A DNA stretch of 64,000 bases, taken from Ornithodoros turicata (lineage: Eukaryota > Arthropoda > Arachnida > Ixodida > Argasidae). Position numbers and translations under genes: made by a program. The DNA is taken from NCBI RefSeq assembly GCF_037126465.1, contig NC_088209.1, positions 3,844,001 to 3,908,000 on the forward strand, in the 5' to 3' direction. The notes beneath the pieces are model-generated. The model ran no database searches. It was given only the letters and a program-made list of their open reading frames with translations, and had not been told where the DNA came from. Positions 1-10,079 of the stretch are shown here, piece after piece; position 1 is the stretch's first letter, and each line of letters opens with the position of its first letter.

Positions 1-660
1 ATACAAAAGAAGATTGTCAAGCTGCTGGCCATCGGCTAGGCGGCACAAACAATGCGTAGTCAACCAGTTGTCGAAGCTGTATCGAAAATGAAACGAGATT
101 CTATTCATATTGTATACGACTTGTAATATGCTCTCCAATTCCTATCTAATATTGTTTCTAGTTTCTATAAAATATCGTTTCCAGCTTCTATTCAAATTTG
201 CTATCCAGTTTGTATCTGTTTCTATCACCGATTATTGAAAGGAACCACATGGAAGCCCAGATCAATGCTGTATACACCCTCTATTCAGGATTAATGCTCT
301 CATTCTATGTTCTTGTTTACAAACTCTATACAATCTAGAAAACTTTTTTCATAAGGGACTTTAGTGTTCATGTGGAAGGTATTGAATATGAGTACAACGA
401 ACAATTAAACTTTCGTGACAAAGCGCAGTACCTAAAAACAGATTTGTCTATTCATTATTGTGACAATGCTAAATTTAAACCATGAGGAGCCCTACTTCCT
501 TTAGATTATTTATAGCAAAGAGTAACAGACAATTTTTTGCTGCCATTTTTTTCCATAACTTAAAATGAATGTCAACTATCATAATACGTTATAATTTCAT
601 TACACAAGTGGGTGCCCCAAAATAATGCAAATTTTCAAATTGAGATTTCAATATTTATTT
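1..660. other. AT-rich stretch with no recognised gene
   Basis: No convincing coding region is visible. The first 240 bases contain a loose recurrence of short pieces resembling TTTCTATNNAANNT, which may be the remains of a degenerate short tandem repeat. The remainder is unique-looking AT-rich DNA. Confidence 0.4.
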
Positions 661-769
661 TTGAATCCTGAAACCTCACACACGTTCGAAGTGGTCTCTG
701 CTTGATGCGATGAACGTGTCCAGTCGCCTGTTCCCCTGCTCAAAGCAAAGTTGGAACCCAAATTTGATA

Positions 770-965
770 CCCCCCAGGTAGCACAAATTGTCATGGTAAC
801 GTTTCTTGTATGTTGCCCTCGAACGTTGCTCAGACATCGCTAATGTCCGCCGCGTCAACGTTATCTGCAACCTTTATTTTTAACGTTGCATCAACATCCA
901 ACAGCAACGTTAATGCAATGTATGCCTGCACAACATTCCACCAACGTCAGGTACCAACTTTGTGG
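770..965. repeat. Possible decayed MITE rich in ACGTTG motifs
   Basis: The stretch repeatedly shows AACGTTG, ACGTTGC and GCAACGTT words on both strands, beginning near a GGTAGCACAA motif. Such self-complementary word clusters are typical of small non-coding DNA transposon remnants. No terminal inverted repeat or target duplication could be defined, so the family is not named. Confidence 0.3.
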
Positions 966-999
966 TAACAAGAATACTGCAAGCTTCACTATATCCAAT

Positions 1000-2019
1000 G
1001 TGTACTGTAGTGTACCATGCAACTAGCATGACAATGTGCCAATGACACGCCATTTAAAGGAAGCCTCTGTACACCTTGCGCCCGCTACCTGTCATCCCAC
1101 CATGTACTACGTACACACTTCAATGCACGTCTTGTGGATGTCCTTTCTGTGCATCTTGTATGGTGTGTCAGTGACCGCATCTCTGGTAGTCAAGGTGCTG
1201 TGAAAAATTCAACAAAGAGGATGAGATGTGGTAGCATAGAGTAACTCAGTAACGAGCCGACAGTTGACGCACCCCCATAGACTAGTAGTCTCCAAAGCAC
1301 CACGTCGTGAATGCTTCCTTTATGCTCAAAATCTAGCAATGACAACATCGACATGTGAGGAATGCTGAGTATGTTTATTGCACATAAATGGCACTCTGAT
1401 TAACTATGACTAGATTAAAGATGGCAGATCACTATAGATTCACTAGCCACACTTGGGCAGGTAACGGCTGTTCCACCTAGTGAGATCCACCTATTGTTCT
1501 CCAATTGTTCCAGGGCGATTCTCTTCAAGCGACCTGTGAGAAGAAAACAATGCTGTCAGTGATGTTACTGGGCCAACCCATTTTATAGCTCCACTTGGGG
1601 CAGCCAAAATGTTGATCTGAACCAGCGATATGACTTTTCTGCACAGTATATAGAGTGTTTTTTGTCGATATCACTCGCGCACATTACTGATATTTAGTGA
1701 AACTGTAGCCGTATGTAGGAGTGTCACCCTCGTGGCGCTGTTAGGCGCAGCAATCATATCACTGTGATGTTTAGGGGCTGGCTCTTTGCAATACTGCTGT
1801 CTAATAACTAAGCATTTTTAAAACCCAGGTGAAAGATGAGAAAGTAAAGTGAACAGCATCATGTCTCACACACTGCCACACACGCACTTGATGGTTAAAG
1901 ATAATAATAAATGCACGATATTAGACAGCTTGAGCTTGACTACCCAGCAAAAGAGTTCATCAAGAAACATGTGTTGCAGTCTTCTTTGTGTACATTGTGA
2001 GACGACTATGAAACAACTG
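1000..2019. other. No recognised feature
   Basis: Only short reading frames without recognisable motifs occur here. I see no repeat arms, RNA gene or splice-bounded exon that I can support. Confidence 0.4.
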
Positions 2020-2042
2020 AAGAGAGAGAGAGAGAGAGAGAG

Positions 2043-2116
<74 letters not shown>
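2020..2116. repeat. Compound (GA)n(GT)n microsatellite
   Basis: An AG dinucleotide run of about 27 bases passes directly into a TG run that continues to 2116, interrupted near 2082-2088 by GCGCGCG. The open frames across it on both strands are produced by the repeat and are not genes. The alternating purine/pyrimidine GT/GC part could adopt Z-DNA. Confidence 0.95.
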
Positions 2117-2118
<2 letters not shown>

Positions 2119-2739
2119 AGCCTCATGTGGAACTCTTTGTTGAACCTTGGGGGGTGCTCGTGTTACGAGCTGACATGCTTTTTGCTGTAGCTCTGTTCTC
2201 TGACATGGTTGAAGCTGGTCGCTGAAATTAAACGTATTTCAAGTGGCAGGTACAGTTCCTTTATTCTCGGAGTGGATATTCCACATCAGCATGCATTCAA
2301 CTTTTAGCCATACTCATGCCCAACAACCTAGTTGCATCTACCTCTGGGGCCACTGTGAAAAAAGAACTAGAATCTGCAGTGCTACATTGCCATGAATGCC
2401 TTACACAAGCTGAAGAACGAGTTCACATACTTTCTCTTAATACGTGTTGGGGCGTGCCGGAGCCAGTCTCCAACAAGGCACTTCATGGCAACTTCTGCTG
2501 CCGTTGGGAACATCTTGCGAAGCGCAGCTGAAAATCAATAGGCATACATTATTTCTGCTTCTGGTTTTTATCGCAATCAGATTAGTGAGGAACAGTTTGC
2601 AAACACTGCATAATTACGGGGGCACTGAGAAAGAGGAACAGAAACTATAAGCAGTGCAATTGCATCTGCAAAGGAATTTGTTCGTAAAGGTTAAGCAAAT
2701 AGCTTTTACTTGAGCAGGTTTCTGGATTGATATGTAAAA
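2117..2739. other. No recognised feature
   Basis: Short frames only, none with a recognisable domain. No repeat structure was seen. Confidence 0.35.
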
Positions 2740-2799
2740 CATCACCTTGAGCTTCAGGGAACAAAGTAGACAGGATGCTCCCTGAAGCTCAAGGTGATG
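2740..2799. repeat. Perfect 21-bp inverted repeat (hairpin, 18-nt loop)
   Basis: The left arm 2740-2760 is exactly complementary to the right arm 2779-2799, with an 18-base loop. The arm starts CATCACCTTGAGC. It could fold as a cruciform or, if transcribed, as an RNA hairpin. No coding role is visible. Confidence 0.85.
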
Positions 2800-3329
2800 C
2801 TTCCCACTTCAACGTTACACCTGCTCGCTTGTGTCATTCCTTTCGTCCTGTTTCTGGAACCTGCCTCTGCTGTGAGGCATATGAAACTACCACGACAGAA
2901 AATATCATTAACAAGAGCTGTGATGTGGAGTGCACATCAATAGAATTGATGACAAAACTGTAATAGCAGCGCCAAGAATCACAGACAGCAACTTCAAATT
3001 AGAAAATGCCATTTTCCCTTTTCTGCCCGTCATGCAGTACAGGCTGGCTAGGGCATCATCAACGGTACGTCGCATGACATGACGTACAGCGTCCTTTAAG
3101 GAGGACCCGCCGATCAGAGACAGGTGTGACACCTGGATCAAACAAAATACAGAAATTTACTGAACCTAGCAGATGCTGAAATGTTATCTGGAAATCCTGA
3201 AAACCGTCTGCATAAAAGATGACAACTACACCAATACTCAATCTCTCCTGCTTTGACAGTGATTTCTGCACATCTTGTGAGAGTGTGTTAAATGCACTGA
3301 CAAAGCTATGGAGAACTGATAGGTATGAC

Positions 3330-3841
3330 TCATGCAAACTCTTATGCAAACGATAGGAGTAAAACCTGGGACTGGTGTACTTAACCAGGGCAGCATGTGT
3401 AACACCGGCCGACATTTGATTAGAAGCCTAAAACCCGTCTTTCGTTCCGGCCCGTTGGATGGGTAGTGTTCAGATAATGTATCAGGCGACTCTCTTCCCG
3501 TTTTCGCGTGTTTGTGGAGAACAATAACGCGAATGTTATCGATACTGTGGAGTTTAGAAACCAAGGTTATCGAGTGGTTGCTGATACCTCTAGAAATGTA
3601 CGAGTCGACGATGTTCCCGGAACCTTTCATAAAGCATTCGATCGGATTCACCTATATAGAGAATGTTTGGACAGATTGAGCGGAAGACAGCGTAGACTAT
3701 GCGAGTGTTTTTGCATGTGAAACGACCAGACGTATTAACGTACCGGCCATTGGAACTATTAAGACGCTGGTGGTGTAGGCCCACATGAGTGCATGTGAGG
3801 CAACGTGGTCCCTGGCAAAGGAAACGTTCCATTTTGTGCAT
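3330..3841 (-). pseudogene. Penelope-like element, GIY-YIG endonuclease fragment
   Basis: Minus-strand frames, broken by at least one frameshift near 3600-3650, read a cysteine-rich lead followed by NTRIVYAVFRSICPNILYIG and LYERFREHR. This matches the GIY-YIG nuclease core carried at the C-terminus of Penelope-like retroelements, in the variant where the first GIY is poorly kept. Downstream, ITLVSKLHSIDNIRVIVLHK and a piece ending HPTGLNER-like match the end of the same domain. The reverse transcriptase part is absent, so this is a 5'-truncated, decayed copy. A second 3' end of the same family lies in opposite orientation near 4.2 kb. The family call is from recognised motifs; the exact clade is inference. 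Confidence 0.7.
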
Positions 3842-4191
3842 TGACAGTTTTCAGGCAGCTATGGACTAGGATGTATCTCAAGTTGGGGGATTATAGGAAA
3901 TGATACTATTCGCAGAAAGGTGTCCAGAAGTGAAGAGGTAATCTACGCCAGATTTCATTTGGTCCATTAAAGGAGGGATGGCGGGGTGGAATCCAACTGC
4001 AAGGGGAAGTCTGCACCTTTTTTCGGATGATGGATTAAGTTCGATTAAGCTGCTCGGGCTGATGCTCTATCAAGAAGATGTGAGGGATACCCCCGGGAAA
4101 TGAAAAAAATATTGTTTCATTCTGGACAGCTCATCATTAATTCAGAATCAACACTACAGATGCGGCGGAAACAACAGAAATTGGAAAAGGG

Positions 4192-4570
4192 GATGGTCTC
4201 CTGATACACTATCTGAACACTACCCATCCAACGGGCCTGAACGAAAGACTGGTTTTAGGCTTCTAATGAACTGTCGACCGGTGTAACACATGCTGGCCTA
4301 ATTATCACGTCCACGTGCAGCCCCCTAGCGGCCGGCGCAGTATGTTTAACATCCTCAGGCACTAGCTTCCTGTTCCTTCCTTTTATTCTGATGAAGAGCG
4401 TCCGCTCGAAATTTCAAGTATATATTCCCCCCTTTTTTCCCCTTTTTGAGTACACTAGTCCCGCTTTTACTCCTGTGTTTTGTGTACTTGGCAGCCATTT
4501 TTATCGCTCCTACGCAAAGTGTACTGGCTGTATGAACACTGCAACAAGTAACACTAGCCAATCAACTGGT
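4192..4570 (+). mobile_element. Penelope-like element 3' end, inverted relative to the first
   Basis: Positions 4195-4330 are the near-perfect reverse complement of 3395-3500. They read LNTTHPTGLNERLVLGF then a stop, which is the extreme C-terminus of the GIY-YIG-bearing protein. The sequence continues with a CTGATGAAGAGCGTCCGCTC motif, which resembles the start of Penelope-like 3' untranslated regions. The unit is only the tail of an element, giving a tail-to-tail inverted pair with the fragment at 3330-3841. Confidence 0.6.
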
Positions 4571-4720
4571 AATACAGATTACAAGTGAATGCAAAGAGCG
4601 AGAGAATGACGCAGAACAGTGTCCCCATGTGGTTGTTCGCCCACCACTCCTCGTGCAACAGGTACCAATTGAATGGCGTTTTCACTTACATAATTATTGC
4701 AAACAGTCATTGAAACGAGT

Positions 4721-4805
4721 AAAACCCCCGTGCCGGGGAACAAGTCAACAGACGACACAACACACAGGCACAGTCTGTTGACTTGTTCCCCGGCACGGGG
4801 GTTTT
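4721..4805. repeat. Perfect 33-bp inverted repeat (hairpin, 19-nt loop)
   Basis: The arm 4721-4753, which begins AAAACCCCCGTGCCGGGG, is exactly complementary to 4773-4805. The GC-rich stem is long and has no mismatch, while the 19-base loop is CA-rich. It lies just downstream of the Penelope-like tail and may be a structural end of such an element, but this is inference. Confidence 0.9.
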
Positions 4806-5064
4806 ATCGCTTTTAAAGTATGCTGTACCGAACAGCCCAATTTTTAACCATTTTCATTGAAACGAGGTCGCTCCTTGAGAGAAATTGAAGAAATTGAAGC
4901 AGATGTTTATTTCTGATTTCCTGCAATCTCAAAGTAACGTGGCGATAATTACTCCATTTTGTTGCGGCTCCCTTTTCTTATTGGCCTTCTAACCCGAGTC
5001 TGATGACGTCCGGCCTGCATATCAAGCCGTGGTACTGTATATGTCACTGGTTTGTTATTGTTAA

Positions 5065-5441
5065 AGGGGTTGCGACAGGTCGTCCCAAGATATCCCAGAT
5101 AAACCTAAAAAACAGTGCTTTCCATCGATGTGAATCTGCCTTGAAAGTTTCGAAGCAGGTAATAGACAATGAAAATGGGCATCACGCATAAAGAAACTCA
5201 TGGGGCTCTCACATCAGTCCTCACCGCCGCCAGTGAGGCAGCACACGAATAGGAACGTGCTTACGGCTGCCAATAGGAAGGGGCGCAATGGTGAGGTCTG
5301 TGACGTCTGCGCTTTACTCGGTGCGTGTATCTCGCTAAGTACAACATGCATAGGAATACTGCTGTTTTCCTCGGTATTCTGGCATCAATACAATGTGCCC
5401 ATGATGTAATGAGCCACAACTATGAAAGTATCTCTACCCCT
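5065..5441. mobile_element. MITE-like element flanked by TTAA
   Basis: The ends read TTAA-AGGGGT at 5061-5070 and ACCCCT-TTAA at 5436-5445, so a 377-bp insert with short inverted ends AGGGGT is flanked by TTAA. TTAA target duplications are typical of piggyBac-type transposition. The inverted ends are short, so chance cannot be ruled out. No transposase is encoded. Confidence 0.45.
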
Positions 5442-5445
5442 TTAA

Positions 5446-6989
5446 GGACATCACTCTCTTTGTACTAAATTTGCCGTCATGCCCTGCGAAGGCTTGAGTC
5501 GTATGCACTGTCTTTGGCACATGTTGGAGCATGTTACACTCACATGAAGTGGAATACAGGGAGTGCCTCTACCACTTCACTACTTGATATTCAAACACTG
5601 AGTATACATTACCAGGGAATCCGTCGTTTCTGCAGATTCCAAAAGTAGCTCTAAATGTAGAAGGTCCGCTTCAGAAACCACAGGAAGGAGTCAAATCACC
5701 TCCGGCTCAGTTTGTTGATGCGTGCCAGCTGCGGAATGCGTCTGCACACTGTTCAGTATCTTTGTGTGCTCGTCGAGTCTTGCACAAATATTTTCAAGCA
5801 GCTTCAAAGATTTTACCTGTAACACTGATGTTAAGAAAAGGCTATGAACAAGCTCCACAAATGCCACTCAGTTATATGCTACTGTAGGACCGCATGGCAA
5901 TGGACCAGTTTTTAGGGAAGTAAACAATCACATTTATTAAGCATCTTTCACGGCGTATAATGTGGTCAAGCATGTATTAAAACAGCAAACATCACTTTAT
6001 TGCAGGCAGTCACGAAGGTATGCATGACACTTACCTTTACAATCATGTGTCATCTCTCGTGTGGAATGCTTTACGTGCGGGTGCTGCGGCTCACGATGCA
6101 GACTATGACGTGGTGGTGGCGGGCTGACAAACGTTAGAGCTTCTGTTGAGGCCTCTATCGCTGTGCTTCTCGCGATTGTCACCTCTTCTGTGTCATCCTC
6201 CTCCTACTCAGAAGTCGAGACAATACGCCGGGGAACTTTCCTTCTTCGTTTTGCACTGGAGTCGTCATCGGTTGTCAGATCCGATGTCTCTTCTGCCCGT
6301 TTCTCTTTGTGTTTTGCAACTTCGTAACAGTCTGTGTGAAATGGCACAAGTAGCCGAACGCAATCAGGAATACCAAAGTGACTAAGTTACAGCTGGTACC
6401 ATACCTATACGTGTTGTGAATGGGAAATAAGTGGTAGCATTCAATGATATGTACTGGAGAGGTTCCAGAAGCTTTCAGAAACTAAGACATATGCTGATTG
6501 GGCTACATACAGATGGCGTTGCACAAAAGTACTGTGCACCAAAACAACTACAAACTAATTTAACAAATAATATCAATAACTGAGCAAAGCACCTGGTTTC
6601 CTTCCAACTAGGCCACACAAACAGACTTACCAGACGACGACAGCACCCTGCAACGGAATCTGCCCCAGTCGTGGCCTGGCTTTTCCATCTCTCTAACAGC
6701 CTTAGTGATTTTCACGGTGCTTTTGTACGGCGGCCAGGCTGTTATCCCATTAGCTATCCATGTAGTGGGAACGACAGTAACATCGTTCTTGTCCGTAAAA
6801 TGAACTATACTCTACATTCACGCGACCTGCAAAATAAAAGATAATTTGTTGAATGTCTCTAACATTTGACAGTACAGGACAAGAAGTCTATGCAGACATG
6901 GCATTCGTACCTGTCAATGCATCCTCTGCATTGAAAAACATATAGAAAATATATACAACGGCAAACAGCAGCATTTGCATTACGAGGAC
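5446..6989. other. No recognised feature
   Basis: Several short frames occur, including one at 5997-6182 on the minus strand, but none shows a domain or conserved motif. No transposon ends were found. Confidence 0.35.
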
Positions 6990-7307
6990 TCAGGGACTTG
7001 CAAATGCAGGAGAGGGAATACTGCCGTAACTGTCAGTGCTGCATAGGAGGCAAATGCATTTGTATCCAATCTGTCCTATGCCCCACACTGACAATACTGA
7101 CGAAAGTCGTGCAGCCTTGTATATGCCAAGCATTGATGAGGGCAGCCCGCTCGTGTAGAGGTCACACAGTGAAGGAAAAAAGTTTCCAGAGATGCTGGTT
7201 ATTCCATTTTCATGCAGAATGTTTCTGATCAGCACAACATTTCCATCCTTCAGCTGTACACAACAGTCTGAAATCTTGAGGGAGAGTCGCATGCCACGCA
7301 TTACAAG
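6990..7307 (-). pseudogene. EnSpm/CACTA-like (Tnp2-type) transposase, C-terminal part
   Basis: This minus-strand frame reads LKDGNVVLIRNILHENG, then PSSMLGIYKAARLSSVLSVW and GYKCICLLCSTDSYGSIP before a stop at 6990. That pattern (an LxDG.vVLvRNIL strand, LGIYKAGRLS and a C-terminal cysteine pair) is the tail of Tnp2-type transposases of animals. It is the continuation of the gene at 10080-11915: removing the element at 7310-10077 and one TA copy brings the two halves into one frame. The domain match is from recognition; no alignment was run. Confidence 0.75.
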
Positions 7308-7699
7308 TACAGGTTGGGACAAAAGTTTACGGAACACGCGAGCGGCGTACTTTTTCCTCGGGACGACACCCTAGCGGCGGTCGGAAGCGGGAGAGCTCAC
7401 TCGTTCGGAGGGGTGGCGGTAGGCCGCCGTGCTGGAAGCGACGTACTGCGGCAGTTTTGGTATTGAGCGTGTTGGGAAAATTGAGTGCTATTCATCTGTC
7501 TCGCAAGGAAGCATGTTGCAGATGCTAGGGAGCTCTCTGCTGTAGATATGATAAGAAGAAGAAGAACAGATAATGCAGATTCACAAGCAGATTTTATTGC
7601 AATATAAAATGAAAAAGTCGTGCGCACTTGGCCGAACAGAAAAAAAAAAGAAGATGAAGAAACTGAAAGGAGAACGGCAAAGCTAGGGCTACCCTTTTA

Positions 7700-8146
7700 C
7701 CAAAAGAGTAGTATTTTGCGCTTTCTACCGCAATGATAGCAGCCATCCGTCGTGGCAGCGACCCATATAGGCGATGAATGAGGCAGATATCGCTCTGAAG
7801 ATCTGTTCATTCGGCTAATACCATTTCCCACATTGAGTCCTTTCTTCGGATTGGCCTCTGCTGACTCATCATACGGTACCTGAGGATACCCCAGATGTTT
7901 TGTTATATTTAAATCAAGGCTTCTCGAGACGAGACGAATTGTGGGAAGCAAAGTGGTATTGGGTACCCTGGACCTGTGGATAGAGCAGAGTTGAACCGCC
8001 CATCTGGGCGAACGAGTGGTCCGATCGAGTCGCTGATAGCTCGGGCAACCCCACACAGTCATGTTTGGTGCCTGGGCACCGGATAGCACGCGTTACACGT
8101 ACTGGGGCATGAACCTTTGCGACAAAATAGTCAGTATTACAAAAAC
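7700..8146 (-). pseudogene. Partial Tc1-like transposase, inverted left arm
   Basis: On the minus strand this reads PNMTVWGCPSYQRL and later SRSLDLNITKHLGY, the counterparts of QTVTVWGCLFYQGL and KSPDLNVIENIWGI in the right arm. The piece between them, including the second catalytic aspartate region, is deleted. Homology runs past the conserved splice acceptor into intron-like sequence (about 8112-8146), so this copy descends from an intron-bearing parent. The frame is decayed and cannot encode an active enzyme. Confidence 0.75.
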
Positions 8147-8527
8147 AGGCAAAGTTATCTATAAGAGTAAATAACCTGGCAGTGTATACCTGGTAGCTCA
8201 GTTAACTCCGTATATAGTAACGCCTCTTCAATGGGTCAGGACTCCACTAGTGCGACAAATGCCGCGAACTTGGATTACGCTGTTCTTTTATAAAATTCCA
8301 AGATAGAGGATGAGAAGGCTTTAGGGAGAGCCTACTAACTAAAATGGGTGAGGTATCTTGTCTTCAATAGTAATCTCTAGTCTGCATCGTAGTACAGCAT
8401 CTTGATAATCACATACCGACGTAACCTCAAGAAATTCTTGGCCGCGTCTCAGATTCAAATTTTTATTGTGTGATACCTGCGAAAAGCTTAAAAGATGAAA
8501 CAGAGCCGGTCCCAGGCACATTTCAAA

Positions 8528-9631
8528 ATGAGTGAAGGGGAAAGTACCAGAAGGATCACTATCGAAAAGAGGCGGGAGATTATCGGACTCTCCCAGGCTG
8601 GAGTGTCCCAGCGCGCCATTGCTCAGCGAATCGGCTGTTGTCTATCTTCGGTCAACCGCATCGTCCAAGCATACAGAGACGAAAATCGAATTAAAGATGC
8701 TCCCCGAAGCGGTAGGCCATCGTCGACCACGGCCGAAGATGACAGAGCCATTATAGGAGCCACCTGCGCGGATCCTTTTTCCACGGCGGTGGATATAAAG
8801 CGGGAGCTCGGCCTGGGCGTGTCTGCAAAGACAGTAAGGCGACGACTCAAGTTTCTGGGTCTGGAGTCTGGCGTCGCCGTGCAGAAGCCGCTGCTCACTG
8901 CGGATCACATGGCAGCTAGATTACAGTTCGCCATTCGACACCAGCACTGGGACGTTGCAGAATGGGGAAACGTCGTGTTTAGTGACGAAGCGGCGTTCAG
9001 CACTCGATGGTCACAAACAAGACGGGTGTGGCGGCCCCCGAAGTCCAGGTATATAATCTTTCATTACTCTCATAGAGAACTTAGCCCCTTTTTGTAACAC
9101 TGTCTATTTTGTCAAAGGTACATACCCCAGTACGTGTACCGGGTACTATCAAGTGGCCGCCAGACCGTTACCGTATGGGGCTGCCTGTTTTACCAGGGGC
9201 TCGGGCCACTTGTGCGCCTTGATGGGCGCTTCAACTCTGCGCTCTACAGTGAAGTCATCGAGAGCTCCCTGCTGCCGTACGTCCTTGACGGATCGTTCCC
9301 CGACGGCTGTTTTCTTTATTAGCACGACGGCAGCTCTATTCACATGTCCAAGAAAACCCAGGACCGCCTGGAGAACTTGTGCATCCAGCAGCCACCCTGG
9401 CCTGCGAAAAGCCCGGATTTAAACGTAATAGAAAATATCTGGGGCATCCTCAAGTACCGCATGATGAGCCAGCGCAGACCCATCAGAAGCAAGGACACGC
9501 TGTGGGAAACCGTATTAGCGGAATGGACAGATCTCCGGAGTGATATCGGCCTCATTCACCGCCTCTACGAGTCTCTGCCACGACGGATGGCTGCAGTCAT
9601 TGCGGCAGAAGGCGCCGTAACAAAATATTAG
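8528..9631 (+). pseudogene. Tc1-like transposase with one intron and one nonsense codon
   Basis: A DDE-type transposase that would cut and paste the element. Exon 1 (8528-9048) begins MSEGESTRRITIEKRREIIG and carries the helix-turn-helix pair, with the GRPSST hook between them and the first catalytic Asp in VVFSDEAAF. Exon 2 (9118-9631) carries TVTVWGC, the second Asp in QHDGSS-type context, and SPDLNVIENIWG with the Glu; 34 residues separate them (DD34E). Joined exons give 344 codons, the usual length for Tc1 transposases. A TAG at 9320-9322 sits just before the second catalytic Asp, where Gln is usual, so this copy is dead unless read through. An upstream in-frame ATG at 8495 exists; 8528 fits family length better. 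Confidence 0.88.
9049..9117 (+). other. Probable spliceosomal intron in the transposase
   Basis: The frame breaks exactly here. The 69-bp segment starts GTATAT and ends TCAAAG. Removing it joins AG to G as one Arg codon, restoring the RY..QYV stretch expected in Tc1-like proteins. The acceptor half is also present in the inverted left arm near 8112-8146, so the intron predates the palindrome. Confidence 0.8.
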
Positions 9632-10079
9632 GCCGTTGTAAACTGGGTAGCCCTGGCTTTGCCGTTGTTCCTTTTTTTTCTGTTCGGAAATTAAGTGCAC
9701 TCAATTTTCTTTTCATTGTATATATTAATCTCATTCTTTTCATTTTGCAATTGTATATATCATTCTCATTCTTTTCATTTTGCAATAAAAGCTGATTGTG
9801 AACTGAAAATCACCCTGGATTATCAATCCTTCTTATCATATCTACAGCAGAGAGCTCCCTAGCATCTGCAACATGTTTCCTTGCGAGACAGATGAATAGC
9901 ACTCAATTTTCCCAACACACTCAATACCAAAACTGCCGCAGTACGTCGCTTCCAGCACGGCGGCCTACCGCCACCCCTCCGAACGAGTGAGCTCTCCCGC
10001 TTCCGACCGCCGCTAGGGTGTCGTCCCGAGGAAAAAATACGCCGCTCCCGTGTTCCGTAAGCTTTTGTCCCAACCTGTA

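Larger units (their letters stand above)
7310..10077. mobile_element. Palindromic Tc1/mariner-like element inserted at TA
   Basis: The element starts CAGGTTGGGACAAAAGTTTA at 7310 and ends with the complement at 10077, flanked by TA at 7308-7309 and 10078-10079. The outermost ~250 bp of each side are a strong inverted repeat. The similarity then continues inward: 7640-8146 is a diverged inverted copy of about 9085-9680, which includes the 3' half of the transposase. The unit is therefore a foldback with one long transposase frame on the right arm and a partial one on the left. It interrupts a CACTA-like transposase gene. A small 305-bp relative with the same ends lies at 29371-29675. Confidence 0.88.

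Noticed and set aside
1849..2190. Open frames of more than 80 codons on both strands across 1849-2190
   Set aside because: They are created by the GA/GT microsatellite and have no coding features outside it.
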